DNA of 64,000 bases, from assembly GCA_026874595.1 (NCBI GenBank), contig CM049306.1:23547019-23611018 (forward strand), read 5' to 3'. Position 1 is the stretch's first letter. Each line of letters starts with the position of its first letter. Below the pieces are notes generated by a model. It made no database searches. It saw only the letters and a list, made by a program, of their open reading frames with translations, and had not been told where the DNA came from. Made by a program: the position numbers and the translations under genes. The stretch is from Sipunculus nudus. Its lineage: Eukaryota; Annelida; Sipuncula; Golfingiida; Sipunculidae. Below are positions 11,581 to 25,300 of the stretch, in pieces.

Positions 11581-14500
11581 TATTGATTAAAATGATAAAC
11601 CATTGCAGGAGATCATACAGGTATGTTTTTAATTATTCTGACTCCCTGTCGCACGGGAAACATTGCAGCAAATAGTGGAGAGGCTGTGTTGATATTTTAT
11701 TGTTATGTCCTCCGTTTGAAGTTAATTGTAAAGTCTACACATATCCTAAAGTTTTATTCGATCTATTAATACATGTGTAATTTATTGTATCTAGTCTACT
11801 TTCCTCCTCTACACAATGAAAAAAGGGATGCCTCAGATTAGCATGTATAAAAACTAATGAGTATTTGATTGTACACAATTATCTTTTATGCAATGGAATG
11901 TTTAACAATATAAAGTTAAAGCCTTATTATCATTTTATTTTAATTCATACAAATAGTAAATGATTAAATCATGTTAGAATAAAAGTAACATAAAAAATGA
12001 AATCTGTATTCCCGTGCTTTCGCATCAGCGGCAACAAATGAAGGTCCCTTACCCCGTGACATTTAACGTCTTCCTAGACCTGTACATTTTAACCTGAATT
12101 AATTGAATTAAAAGCACAGACGGAAACGGGGAGTTTTGTAAAACAGGATTAAGCTTTTGTCTGCAATACATGGACTGAAATACCATGTCCTGGACTGGTA
12201 ATTAATTGCCCTGATTTTAGTATAAAAATAGCTAATCATTTTTTTCAATTACTGACATTTAAGGCAAATACGCTACGCACAGTTAATGAGAAAAAGTTAC
12301 TGAAAGCATTGCATAACGAATCGTTCATTTTGAAACACTTTAACGTTATAACGTGCCTTTGGTCTTTGGGAAATAAAGATATTTGTAGTGTTATCTGCAC
12401 CCTTAGTCTGTCGCTGCATCTCATTTAACTTGCTGTTTACGGATTTGTCAATTAACTTCATCCCTGGAACTACTGACTCCTCAGTATCTCAAAGGACACA
12501 GCATGGACAATGTTCGCTGATATGTGTTAATTTTGCACGGGTATTTTCATAATACATTGCCGAAAACCTCTCATGTAGGCATTAGTTCCTAGGCAAGATT
12601 TGAGTTAATAAGGACCACATTTCTTCGTTCTGGATTTTATAGATTTTGTCAGAAACAATGACAGGATCTCCCAAAATCTTTGAAAAAAGGTAGCGGTGAT
12701 TGAGTAGTGTGACTCATCTTGTAATCAAGGCATCCTAATTAACCATTGTTTATTTTGGGTATCCATGGGCGCAGAGCATCGAAGGAAGTCCTTTAAAATG
12801 AAAAACCTGTTCCGACGCCTGTCTTCAGAGAGATGAAAAGATGAAAGAAAAAATTCCTTGGGGCATCAAGGGGAATTGGAAGAAATGTAAGAATCATTTG
12901 AAACAAAGCATCTGGCACATTGCTTGGAAACAATTCGGCAAATATCTGTGTTGCATCACTCCCGGCGGGAACAGTTTTCTGATAATCTGTTCAAAGCATT
13001 CCGGGGGGATTTCACTGTGACAGGCAGCAGGGAACGGTTACCATATTCCTAAGGCGTTACAGGCGTCCTTCAGGACTGATCACATTTAGAAATATAAAAC
13101 CTGTTGGCTCAAAGGCAAGACGTGACATTCCCTGAAACCTTTTGAGCATTTTAAAAAAAGCACCATAGCGCTGCTGGAGTTGAATTAATAACACATGCAT
13201 GACAACGTTTCCGTATTCTGAGCTTAAAACATCATCATTCAATTCTTCTTCCCTCAGGACTAAGCTGTAGTCCTTTCTAAAACTTCCATGGCTTCGGCGT
13301 CTTACGGTCAAGCAGTGTTGTTATTTTCCCAATTATTTATTTGTTGTAAAAAACTTTGCCCTGAAAGCTTCATATTGACCTGCGGGCTTCGGTCCGATAC
13401 TGTTGCCCTCGGGTAAATGTGCACAATCAAAATGTTCCAAAGTATTTATTAAAAGCCACGCATTTTCAACCATATTCCGTCTTTTTTTAACATTTACGTG
13501 CATATTTATTTTAATATAATATATGGAATATGCCTAGGACGTCACCTTTACAATGGTTTTCATGCACTGGAGACGTTTATCTTTCCGGCCAGTCTGACCC
13601 TAGTTCACTCTATCCAGTTGATACAGACTAACCGGGCTGATATAACCCATATCAACCAGGCATATTGCACGGAATCGTGTGGGCCTTGGCACCTTTATCC
13701 GGGGGTAATATGCGTGGTCGGTAAATAAATCACCATGTAAGTTGTAAAACAAGTGGCTACAGAAAAATAATAGTCATAAAATAGTGGAAAAAAAATTGAA
13801 ATTCTTTGATTTTTCCCTATTGAATGTAATTTCATGCCAATTTTTCTCAAGGGGCGTCAAAGAATTTATACATTTGCCAGGGCTGATATAAAAATCTGTT
13901 TCAATTCCAAAATGAGGAGACTGAATAAAATTACCTCCACAAGGAAAAGTATCGTACAGTCGGCATCTTCGGTTTAGGTCTCATCAAGATATTTTGACAG
14001 AGCTTTTGATGATTTTCGACAACTGTTTATGGAAGTTTTTTCTCTCTGTGAATTAAATAATAAGTAAATCAGAATAGTACATTCAACCGTAATCCGTTAT
14101 TTTATGGAAAATTGTTTCGATTTTTAATTTATTCATTGTCTTTATTTTGTATGAAATAGCATGAATTTTCCTGTATACATGTCCTTTTATGTTAAACATC
14201 AAAACGTTCATATTAAACACCACGGCTAGTTTATAATTCTGGATAAATAAATAAGCAATTTAAATAACAGCAATATCTAACGCAAAGTGCAGTCCAGATG
14301 ATATGGTCCTTAAACATCATGCATGTGAGCTTATAGCTTAATTGGGCTTTATACGATGGTATAGGTCTAATACTGTCTCTGCCAGCTTGACGGGTACTCG
14401 GAGTGTGTCTCCCCGAATGTAACGCATTAACAGATCAAATAATAATTGTGTATCTGATGGAAGCAATCTATCTAATGTGCTACAGTTCGTTCTTTGAGTC

Positions 14501-15690
14501 AAGGAAAATGAATGCCAACGCATACATCAAGCCCGCGTCTGGGGATCTCGCAGTCGGGAGGTCAACGGGTTTGTTTGGCAATCAGTATCATCAGTTAATC
14601 TTAGATTTCCGTCAAGACAAAGCCATCAAGTCGGGAGGCACCTGCTGGTAAACCGCCAGACCAGAGTCCCCCTCACAAGGCCTAGAATACCGGAGGGCGG
14701 GCGTCCATTCCTCGTACATTGACAAGCAAATTAGTGAAATTTAACGCCACTGGGTGATGGATGGCCAAGAGAAGCTAGCCAATTTGTCCACACCACAATG
14801 GTTCGTTATCACAAAAGCTGTAATAATAATAGATTCAGCCCCCTGTTAAACTCCAGCGCGGCGTCCGTCAGTCATCTCGGGGCTTTAAGCTAGTTCTGAG
14901 CTGATGACGGCGCTAAGCTGATCTCGATCCCCTTTAGGCTCACGCCCGGCTCAGACCTTTGTGGTTGCCCGCGCAGTCGGCGGCAGTCTCGGGGGGCATC
15001 CAGGATTTACGCAAGGCGATGTCTGAAGATGAATTGCTAATGCATACATCGATAATTTACAAGGAAAATATCAGACATTTAGAAAATGTTCCCCTGGGTA
15101 TTATTATTTTGCCATTTAAGAGTATACAGGACTCTTTCATAAAAATGTAATAAGAAATAAGTAATTTCAAGCAAAGCTTCCTTAGCATTTTGTGATATAA
15201 AACGGTTGACTAATGGATATGATACTAAATCAGTAAATGAAGTATTGTTCATATTGTTAAATATAAAAGAAAACCAAAATAAAAAATAGGAATATTATCA
15301 GAATAACAAATATAGGCTAAACTTTTCGTAACATCAAAACAAACTTTTTTTATTTCTGAATATATATTACTAGAGGCGATCCAATATCATGTTTATCTAG
15401 TTTACATTGACACCTGCAGACACACACACTAACATATAGCCATTCAAATATGCACACCCAATCACATATACACTTTCTGCAAAGCTTACGTTAAACAAAA
15501 GAAACTGTAAAGTGATAGCCTTTATTCCGGGAATTCTCCGGGATTCCCCAGTGAACCAATCAAATGACAGGTATCAACTAGGGTTTCTGCAAAACTTACA
15601 TTAAACAAAATGATGAGGAGTCATATTATAACCTTTGAAGAAAACTGACGTCATCAAAGTTCACAGGTTTAAGCAAGGATTATGAAATCA
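11581..15690. other. Long stretch without a recognised gene
   Basis: No secure exon was found. A minus-strand frame at 13057-13311 (84 codons) and a plus-strand frame at 14959-15150 (63 codons) have protein-like composition but no recognised motif or splice evidence. The interval 14330-15010 is visibly less AT-rich than its surroundings and could hold a conserved non-coding element or an exon I cannot identify. Confidence 0.5.
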
Positions 15691-16010
15691 CCCGACTTCT
15701 GTAGTCAAGGTGTTGAGCAAAGGCGCAAAGTCGGGAGATCTTGAGTTCGTATCTCAGCCGAGGAGGTGAGATATATCACGGTCGGTCCCAGGGTGAGCGC
15801 TCTGCAGGCTTAATGGGAAGGCCGTGCCCCACGGCCTTGTTTCACTCACAAGCGGGTCCGCCTTTTCGGGGGTTCCTTGATGGTATGACTCAGCAATGGG
15901 GACGATTACACACCCGTGGAGGGGAAACTGTGCTACTGTCCTGTCAAGCAGTCCTAAACTCGACTGGATTTCTGCAGATAAACATACTTGATTAAGCTAG
16001 CATTGGAAAA
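15691..16010 (+). mobile_element. tRNA-derived SINE, near full length, diverged
   Basis: It starts CCCGACTTCTGTAG and aligns through the head (AAGTCGGGAGATC, GAGTTCGTATCTCAGCC), the central body (CACGGTCGGTCCCAGGGTG, GAGCGCTCTGCAGGCT, AAGGCCGTGCCC) and the 3' region (TACTGTCCTGTCA, TTTCTGCAGATAAACATA) with the element at 52354-52735. The A-box is eroded and no clear target duplication remains, so it is older than the other two copies. Confidence 0.88.
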
Positions 16011-16609
16011 TGCGCCTGTTACCGCTAACATGAAATACTTTAAGAGGTGAGGGGTTAACCTGAATGACAGACTAATAGGTGGATTTTCAGTGAACATTTT
16101 CCAGCCCTGAAGGTATAGTGTTACAGAACCTAATATCAACAGAACACGTAGTCGCAATGAGCATAAATTTTGTTACGGAGATAAAAAAAAATCAGATTCT
16201 GTAACACTAGGCAGCGTGAAATGTTAAGGGGGAATGAAAAAAGAAGTCAGTTTTTTGTTAACAAATAATTATAATTTATTCTTAAAACAATCCTAACATA
16301 ACAATAATATAACAAATAAAATGTACAGTACCAGAGTGTCCAGTTCCTAGGCTTTTCTGGATACCACAACTGTCACAGCTCAACAAGTCTTTTACATATA
16401 TTCTAGATGACCAGTTCATGCAAATCTTCTCAGAGATTAGTCAAGTTCAATCCCGAAATCAATCTGTTGTAATCCAAAGGTGATGTTCTGGTAATAATCC
16501 CCAAGGCAAACTGAAGAATTTATAAGAGTCTGAAGAATATCTTTAAGTTCTGCAATTATCGGAAAGGTTCCAATACTATCTCACACTCTTCCGTGTCCGC
16601 TGGAATTTC
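16011..16609. other. No gene recognised
   Basis: No supported ORF, RNA gene or recurrent repeat is visible. Confidence 0.55.
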
Positions 16610-16628
16610 TCTCTTTCTCTCTCTCTCT

Positions 16629-16669
<41 letters not shown>
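16610..16669. repeat. (CT)n microsatellite
   Basis: A nearly pure CT dinucleotide run of about 60 bp with a few CC interruptions. Confidence 0.96.
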
Positions 16670-16670
<1 letters not shown>

Positions 16671-17494
16671 ACGGGCTCTCTACACAGCCCCTAATTTATA
16701 GCTTTTCATTCGAAAATACTAGAAATCGAAAACTCCAAAGAACAAAAGACACGTTATAGGAACACACCTGAAACATCTAGAACAAGGAACGCTGTATTTC
16801 TACACTTCACACCTAATACACGAGCCAGCCCAACTTGCACGTCTCCCATGGCAACGAACTTGCCTGCCTAACAGACACATGTAACAATCCTGCGCACAAT
16901 AAACCAGGGCCTGCCTAACACGAATCAGAATGTCAAGAGACACATGATGCATTCCTGTTAGATACCTGTAACAATAGTTATAATTGAACGTGCGCAGACA
17001 GTTGCCCAAGAGACAACTTCTCAGAAGACATAAGGTAACTGTCCATACTCTTCTTGAAGAGTAAGACAGTTTCCAACAACTAGTTTTATTAAATTGTTAC
17101 CATGTTTGAAAGTATAAATGATCACAAGTGAGCACTAATAGACCGTTATTTTTTCACTTCCTTTTTTCTCTGTATTCTATTTTTTCTGGATCTATTATAA
17201 TATTAAGGGTCAATTAAGGGCAAAAGTATGAGAGGCGGGTACATGTTTGTATTAAGAAGCAAAGTAGAAATTTTGGTGAGGGAAAATTTAAATGTTTATA
17301 ACATTATAAAGGCACCGTTTGCACGTAAGCCTATTGTTTTTTTCTATTTGAATGATATTTAGTTGTAATGTGGGGTTAGTTTATTTACAATATACTATTA
17401 TATCCACTTATTTTTGGTAACTCTGTCATAAATCTGCGAATTGCAACTGTCTTCTCCTTCATTTACAATATCGGTAAATGTCTACTTAATCATT
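16670..17494. other. No gene recognised
   Basis: The only ORF is a 69-codon minus-strand frame at 16800-17009 without domain or splice support. Confidence 0.55.
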
Positions 17495-17665
17495 TTGTAG
17501 GCAATTGCCTATATCATTGATATTTTGGGCAGTTGTCGTCTATCTCATTAACACTGTGGGCAATTGTCGTCTATCTTATTAACACTGTTGGCAATTGTCT
17601 TTTTTTCATAAATACTGTGAGCAATCGTATTCTATCTGATTGGTACTGTGGGCAACTTTCTTATC
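17495..17665 (+). repeat. 31-bp minisatellite, about five units
   Basis: The GGGCAATTGTCGTCTATCTC-type unit recurs near 17527, 17558, 17589, 17619 and 17650. Units accumulate substitutions towards both edges. Confidence 0.9.
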
Positions 17666-17842
17666 ACAATGTGGACAAGCAGTCGCCATAACACTTGGTG
17701 GTACAGGCGTGGAAGTCCTGTTGCTCACGTTGCTCATTTCGTAAATGACAAACTGCCAATGTTGGGTGCAAAGATCGCCCTGTCTTTAAAATAAAGGTTC
17801 TTAACTAGTGCCAAACTGTCTGCATGCGGGTGGCTTGATTGT

Positions 17843-17954
17843 GCATGCAGACCCTCATCACGGAATGGGCGTTATGCAGACCCTCATCACGGAGTGGGCA
17901 TTGTGCAGGTCCTCATCACTGAGTGGGCGTTGTGCAGGCCCTCATCACGGAGTG
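17843..17954 (+). repeat. 29-bp minisatellite, about four units
   Basis: GCAG-anchored units occur at 17847, 17876, 17905 and 17934, each containing a CCTCATCACGGAGTGGGCG-like core. The last unit breaks off directly into a (TA)n tract. Confidence 0.95.

Positions 17955-18024
<70 letters not shown>
17955..18024. repeat. (TA)n microsatellite
   Basis: An alternating AT run of about 70 bp with one phase slip, abutting the 29-bp minisatellite. Confidence 0.97.
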
Positions 18025-18029
<5 letters not shown>

Positions 18030-18536
18030 TTATATTTTGTACCCACTGGTAGGTGACCGTTGACATCAAGAAGACAGCAAGTCGACATCTTTACTCGGTT
18101 TAAATAAAAGATTTCAGAATCGCAAATTGATTGTTCTTGCTTTTTCTCACTTCTGATGGTCAGGGATCAACTTCATTATCTTTTGATTAATATAACAGTA
18201 TTCAGAAGAATTGTAACAATGACAAAAGTGCGGGTAAAGCGTGTGCACTTCTAGAGATAGATATATCACTGGCCTGGGGTCTGCTACCAGGTTTGATCAA
18301 ACGTAAGATTACATAGTGCCTTTAAGAATATTTACAACAAAATCTTTCGGATAAATTCACAATTTTAAAAATATTATGGTTGAGAACAGGACGGCCACGA
18401 CTTCCCCCACCCTTTCTGGGATCCCCGCCTGTTGCAAGCGGTGATGTCATTTTTGGCTAATATGGCTGCATGTACCGGTTGTTGTAAGTGATGTAATGAC
18501 GTCATTTAACTGTCGTGCTTTTTAATTAAAAACACA

Positions 18537-18542
<6 letters not shown>

Positions 18543-18587
<45 letters not shown>
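18543..18587. repeat. (TA)n microsatellite
   Basis: An alternating AT run of about 45 bp. Confidence 0.97.
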
Positions 18588-18589
<2 letters not shown>

Positions 18590-21474
18590 GAAGAGTCTCG
18601 TTAAAAAAATTACGTGTGATTCAGCATTTGCCAAAAGGACTTCCGTCATCGGGGGTTAGATAGACTGTTCGCCAACGTTATAACCATAGATCTATCGCAA
18701 GTGAAAAGTGAAGTGAAAATTGGCGAGAGCCTTTCTAAACGCCTTACTGAAACCAATCGTACAGCTGTCAGGGATCATTTTAAGCCACTCGTGCTTGTGT
18801 CTTTTCCATGAAGAAGCTGCTCTCCGGGGGGGGGGGGGGGGGGGGAGTTTGATTTAAACAGGACGCGGAGACAGGGGAGGAAGCTAGGACAGAAGAAAAT
18901 TTACTGGCGTGATGCATGAGCAATCTTTTCCTCAGACGTCCAGAAATGATGTCCTCTCTTTTCATATCCGGAGAACCTGGAGAACCAGACTACTGCATGT
19001 CTTATTGGTGGCGTAAAATATTGACCAAGGTGATATAAAACTCCCATCAGCTTACTGATAGGTTTACGTCTTTAGGCTCAAACAGAATTCTGTAAAATAT
19101 GAACCTGGCTAATCTGTAGATACGGGTGGACTTGGAAGAAAAAAGGTCCGCTCAAACGTTAATACCATATTCCCATCCGACATTATTTTGTTACCACAAT
19201 CAAAACACATCAAATTTTGTTTACATTATCGGGCAGTCGGGGAACTTGGCGGTCTTCAGATGGCCCATGCAGTCATCCACTGAGTATACTGCACCAGTAA
19301 GTGCCGGTGTTCATTTAAAGGAAGAAGAATTGGTGATGCCTATATGTGTACAACAAGGATACATTTCGATTTCAAAATTAATTTTTGAAAGCTGCAGCAA
19401 GGATAATTGGCGATGCCGATGACAGGCTTTAGTGCCAATGCTTGTATAAAGGTTAAGAGCCGCTGCCTTCCATACATACACGTTCTAATACCGTCAGTAA
19501 GGATAAGAACTGCCGATCCCCGCAGCGAGGGAAGCCCGATCTTGAAGCATGGGTAATTGCCGAAGCCTATAAAGTAAAATGTCTGCGCCTAGAAGAATCG
19601 CTGGATAAACTCTGATTCCCGTGACAGGGATATGTTCTAATAGGTTCAGCAATATCGTAAATACATGCTCAATCCTTGCAACAGTGGTACTAATTAGTGC
19701 CTGCAACATGAAACAGCAATTGTTAACGGTTACACTTGCAATGGATGCAACAGGAAAATTTGTTCATAGCTGCAAGAGAGCCAGGAGCTAACTTCTGCAA
19801 CATGGATACTGGTCATATAGGGCAAGCTGGGAAACTTACTGGCTCAAGTGACAAAAATAAAACTTGTGGCTGCGACAAAGGTCCTTGCTGATACTTGCAG
19901 TGGAATCACCAACTGGAAAAGTTTACACCAGCAAAAACGCTTAATTAAACTACACTTGATTTGCTTTGAAATATTGAAAGACAATTACGATATTGGTAAC
20001 AATGTTTTCTCGCGTTTCAAATTGGGAATATAGAAAACCTATTGGGTATGGTGGATTTCATTTCGATTAGTTCTTTTCAGAGTCAACGGTAATTGTATAG
20101 ATTCTTTGATAATCACATGAACTCTTACTAGAGCCATTGTAGATAAGGTACTCTGGTTAGGGGTATAATATACCAAGTGATGTGCAACGCAACAGTGGGC
20201 AGATCGATGGAGCCACTCCCCACCAAGCCAGGCTGCCACCTAGCGTCATCTTGTGTTACTAACGTGCGTTTTATGCCAGTTTGTTAAACGTTAATAAGTT
20301 AAATTAGAACCTGCAGCTGTAATCCTACGCTCCATTAGCAGCGGCTACGCTACGCTCGACTATTCGCTACACTAACCGCTGCATTAAACCGCGGTTGCCG
20401 GTCAGGTTTGGCCACTAGGCGGTGCTGTCTCTGTGGAATTCCCCCTGCGTTATATTTAACCTAACACATTGCAGGTATCACCAGCACAAAAGGATGTTCT
20501 TCGAGGTACCGGTCACTTTACACTTTTTTTACACCCAATTGGAATGTAAACTATGCAATCGTCAGCTTTCAACACAGCCTGTATACTGACTTGAGGACAT
20601 TTATACCCCACTGTCTGCATATTTCCTGTGTTGTGTGCCGCACGAGCTTGCCCCGCATAGCTAAGTTTGTTTACACGCGCGCTAAGACAATCAGATTTCT
20701 TCTACCAGTTCTGCAGATTTTTTTTTTTAAACGCAGGGCCAATCAGATTTTACTTTATCCAGCGCAAACTGACTGGGTGTTGCCAAACCTCAAGAATCCT
20801 GCTATTTCTCACAGCGTGTGAGTGGAAGGTCACTGGGCCGGGAGGTCACGCGCTGTGTTCGGAGCGTACTGTTATCCGAACGCCATACCTTTACTGGACA
20901 TTGCAGGTTACTCATTTGCATTGTATCAAAAACAAATTCCGCGGTATTCTGAGATAATCCACAACTGGATCCTAATAATCTGGTTAAAAGATTCGTGAGC
21001 GATTTTTATCCTTGACAGCATGATACGAATTCATTTTTATTGGGTTATTATTACATGACATGTTTACCGAATAGCAGTTATTGTATGTCTTTGTAACTTC
21101 ACTCTGTTGCATGTTCTAATCGAACACTGATTGCTTGTAAATACTTTATGGATTTTTTGTGTGTTTTTACAACAAAGAGAACGGTACGTAGGCGTTAGAT
21201 GTATAAATAATCATAGTTACTGGTCATATTTGATTTACGTCCATGTGAAATGTTCTAGAAGCATACGTCATGGGTAAGAAAAGCTTTTATAGTACATGGT
21301 AACTTAAACGAGCCGTCATTCAGAGAACAACCACACTCCGTTTCGAACAGAAGTAGACAGAGCTTCATACTCTGTAGTGACTGCGTGTACACATCTTTAT
21401 CCTGCAAATTGACCATATTTAGCTCCCAGAGAAGGTACCTAGAGAGCCGATGGTTTGACATTTATTCATTTTGA
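18588..21474. other. No gene recognised; G20 run at 18826-18845
   Basis: The stretch contains a 20-base G run and a zone (19350-19920) of loosely repeated GCTGCAACA-like strings without a fixed period. ORFs at 19126-19422 and 20591-20957 are unsupported. Confidence 0.5.
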
Positions 21475-21493
21475 GGGGGGGGGGGGGGGGGGG
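21475..21493. repeat. Long poly(G) tract
   Basis: Nineteen consecutive G residues. Confidence 0.97.
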
Positions 21494-22020
21494 AACGGGG
21501 CTTCGTTAAAGGATTTTACGAAGTATCTGAAACATCATCTTATCATACCAAATTAATGAAGAATCTAGGCATTGCTGAATAATTTCCTCTGGCAACTGTA
21601 TCCTCCTGGACGGTGCTGGTCCTATACATCTCCACTAGATGGCCGTTATCTAGAGTTTAACATATCAGAAGAGGATATAACCCTATTGTCAAAATAAATT
21701 CAAATCGGCAAGCTGTGCGTGAAAGTCCTGTATGTAGTTTCGACCTTATCTGATGATTACTGGCATGAAGCGGACTTAAACCTGGTAGTGTTTAAATCAA
21801 AATAAGATTTAAGGTGTCATTATCGTTCGCTTATTATATATCTTTCACTTCAGACGCAATAAGACAAATATTTAAATTATATGATGCACCATTCGACTAT
21901 ATATACATTTTGATATTACGCTTAAATTAAAAAAAAATAGTACTCTAAAAAAAAGGGAAAACCCGGCTTTCGTTTTAGCTTTTCTTCCTCAAAACATGCA
22001 TGCTTGTCATTTTAACATCG

Positions 22021-22026
22021 TTTATT
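22021..22026 (-). promoter_or_regulatory. Candidate polyadenylation signal of the EF-hand gene
   Basis: On the minus strand this reads AATAAA, about 270 bases beyond the stop codon at 22296. A 3' UTR of that size is reasonable, but cleavage was not tested. Confidence 0.4.
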
Positions 22027-22295
22027 ATACGACTTGTTATTTATAAAAAAAAACCAAACAAACAAACAAACGAGACAGTGAGAGTAACAAGGAAAACGTT
22101 TAATTGTTAGTTTACAAGATGGAATAAACGTACACAGCGTTTAAGTAATGTTAATATAACGGTCAACGTGAGCATTTTAGTGACGTAATAAAGCTGAGCT
22201 GTTACTCGTACTGCTTCATGAATAAAAATGTAACCGCCCGTGTAGTAACCGCAGCAGGGAGTCTTGTAATTTCAGTTCCGTCTTCGTGATAATTC

Positions 22296-22324
22296 TCACA
22301 CTCGCTGCATGAATGCTACAAACT
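22296..22324 (-). CDS. EF-hand gene, terminal coding exon 5
   Basis: A 29-nt exon follows the strong acceptor TTTTTGTTTCAG. Joined to exon 4 it completes Glu-141 of loop 4 and adds FVAFMQRV and TGA. The restored loop-4 Glu and the exiting helix (EFVAFM) make this tiny exon convincing although it is below any ORF length cut-off. Confidence 0.9.
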
Positions 22325-25300
22325 CTGAAACAAAAATATAACTGATTACAAAGGTGAATCCTAATATCATGTTAAGATGACAATAATACTGTAAATAATA
22401 CAATAAATAAATATCTAGAATAGGGGATATATATACAAAATGCTCCTCTATTATATTTCTGCTGATAACCAACACAAAAAAAAATTCAGACCCAATTTGA
22501 TGAATTAGGATACTTTTTTGATAATTTTGTAAGGAAACTTACACTTTCTTCGACCATAATGGGAAAAGGTCAGAAATATATGAGGCAATTTGAATACAAT
22601 GAATCAGTCAGAATAAAAAACCTTAAGATGAGCTCAGGTGTCATACCTGACATCTGGCGGCAGAATAACTGATTAGGCCTGGGTGAATTCGGGTTACTCC
22701 TGTTCGAGTGGAGGAGTATTTGAGGTACGCACCTTTGTAATCAATTTTGCCGTCCTTATTCAGATCGACATCTGCCATCATCGTCTTGGCTTCCTGTATA
22801 GTGTCTTGTTCACCGAACATCGTCAAGACAGCCTGGGAGATAAAGTTAAAGATATAATACAGTAAAGTATAGTATAGTATAAAATATTAATACTATATAT
22901 TAATTGAACCCCTGAAAAATTGTCATATTGAAGCTCAAAAGATAACTTTCTTCGATTCATCTCATTTTATTTACTATTTTGACTTACAAAGATCGCCATT
23001 GAACCAAGAGTTGCTGTCCAAAGGCTTTCAACAGAGAATAACTTTTGTATTTGGCAAAGGTTCTGCAGGTGTGTGCCTAAGGTTTAATTTATTTTAAAGG
23101 TGGAGTTCAAAGAGCAACCAGCTAATACACGTATATTCAAAGTAGAAACTAAGAAATACAAAAGATAACGCAACACGCAAAACTACGTTTCAACAATGTT
23201 CTATACAAAAAAGAAACAATCTTATATACCATACCATAACAATTACCTGATGTAGCTTGATTTTTTATCCTTGTAAATTAAGTATGTTTATATTTTTTTT
23301 GTCAGGACGCCCCCTAGATTATTGTGTCCGCTTAGCATGTAAATCCAGCAATACTTCTCACTCACTAAACCCTAATTTCAAACATTCTTATCTGCACAAT
23401 CCTATAAATAAATTAGTGCCAAACCTTGTGTGACCTACCAATAGTTCCTGTTCTGAAATAAATCCGTCGTTGTTTTTGTCGAAATACCCGAAAGCCCCTC
23501 TGAGATCTGCTTCCGGGTCAGGACACACCTCCATGCGTTTTCTCATAAATCCAACAAACTCTTCAAACTCTATGCATCCGTTTTCTGCCAAAACACGAGA
23601 CAGATTGTTGTATTTCCCCCCTCAGCCAAACACTATGCCTAATATACCCCCTATGGAAAGACATTAAAGAAAAACTTTATTTATTGATTAACACATAGCG
23701 AAACCTGTATATATATATGACTAATCTGATAGTATTACCACCCACCATACTTTTGTTTATTGTGTAGAGAGACCATGAAGCATGTCCGTGAGAAAGATCC
23801 AAAACCAGAATTAATGTACCATAGAGCTGCTTCTTTTAGGAAAAACTAATACCTTAATTCCTTACGTGACTGTCCCTGGGCTATAGGACCGAACAAAATG
23901 ATTTTAGACCTCGAAAATTATAGAAATTTTTGTATTAATTAGAACAAAATTCTCTGCCCAGCAATGTCATAAGCAAATGAAGACAGAAACCTATAATTAA
24001 GCATGTTTTCACAATTTCTTTCGAAGGTGGATATCGAACGATCAACATGGTAAGTTTATGAAATCAGCGGGCACGTTAGGCTACACAAAAAATAATAAAT
24101 GTTCAAGGACATGTTCTTGGGAATTTTTACTATTATGACTATTTCTTAATTACCAGTACTTGGGAATGTGCAAGCTTCTCAGGAAAACAAAAAAAAAAAA
24201 AAATATGAAAAACTGCAGCGGAACAACAGAGCAACTTTTTTTGTATGGCCTTATCTGTCTAATACTTATAAAAGGATGTTGGTCCACTTTTGCCCTCAAT
24301 GTTCTCTGAAACCGTGTGCTATACCTCATTTGAAAGGTTTTTGTTCCCGCCGTGACCTCTAAAATTTTAGAATAAATAATTTTTAATGTACACATCATTT
24401 TGAGTGATTTTGTGTGGTTTTTAAATTGCGTGTAGGTTACCACCGAAAACAGCCGAACTGCCTTTGGCAAAGACCGCAATCTGGACTCCTTGACCCCACC
24501 CCCTTCGGATCCGCTTCTGCTGTTAAGGAGGAATGCATATTCACTTTCTTTTTAAGGAACAGCATCCTTGCCTTAATACATACATTTAATTCAACGTTCA
24601 TATTTTCCTCACATCAATCTATCCTGTATTCTTCTTACAATAATAATACACCTATGTGTAACCAGTCACAGACCTTCGAAAATCTGGATGCCCCCGCGTC
24701 CCATTCCGGTTCTTCCTGATGTATGAATTTCTTGCCACGAGCACAGCGCCATAAAATAAATGTACAAATATTTGTACATATCTTATTAAGAGTGTATCCT
24801 ACTGAGCATATATATTTCCTCATCTCAATTTACATTCCTCATCCCCCAAACCTCGATAAAAGCAAGATTGCCACGTTGATCAGTTTGTAATTAAGTTCCG
24901 AACAATTTATGTTTGTTTCCATTAATCACGTATTGTACTGTGTTCGTAGATCCACTCCGGTCGTACAGTACACTCCAGTGCCTGTTCTTGGTAGTCCTGC
25001 GTACGTGTCTTTACAAGATTAATTTTCTTCAACCTTTATGGTAAAGGTAACCTCCTCCTTTTTCATGATGCTGGCTGGACTAATTATGTACATCTGTGGA
25101 CCGTTTCGTATCACGTGACAGGGCGGCAGCACACGAATATCCTGGCGGCAAACAGGCTCCGTGTACAGAACCTGCTGTTCCTCGATAAGTAATCGTCCCA
25201 ATAGCTTTGTTATAATACAAAGGAACTCCCGAAAGGCGCACCCATGTGCGAGTGAAATGCGGTTGTGGGGCACTGACTTCTAGTTAATCCTACTTACGCT

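Noticed and set aside
13057-13311. 84-codon minus-strand ORF with protein-like composition
   Set aside because: No recognised family, no paired splice sites in frame, and no neighbouring exon found.
17495-17954. CRISPR-like spacing of repeats
   Set aside because: Units are contiguous minisatellites without unique spacers, and the genome is animal.
22683-22865. Plus-strand ORF over EF-hand exon 4
   Set aside because: It is the antisense shadow of the coding exon.
23470-23667. Plus-strand ORF over EF-hand exon 3
   Set aside because: It is antisense to an exon with canonical calcium loops.
24168-24362. Cysteine-containing ORF similar to the ORF at 32519-32701, possibly a small conserved protein
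   Set aside because: The similarity is explained by the dispersed DNA repeat shared by the two loci. The frames are not preserved beyond it.
25019-25273. 84-codon minus-strand ORF inside EF-hand intron 2
   Set aside because: It does not join in frame with the neighbouring EF-hand exons in a way that preserves loop 2, and no EF-hand or other motif is present.
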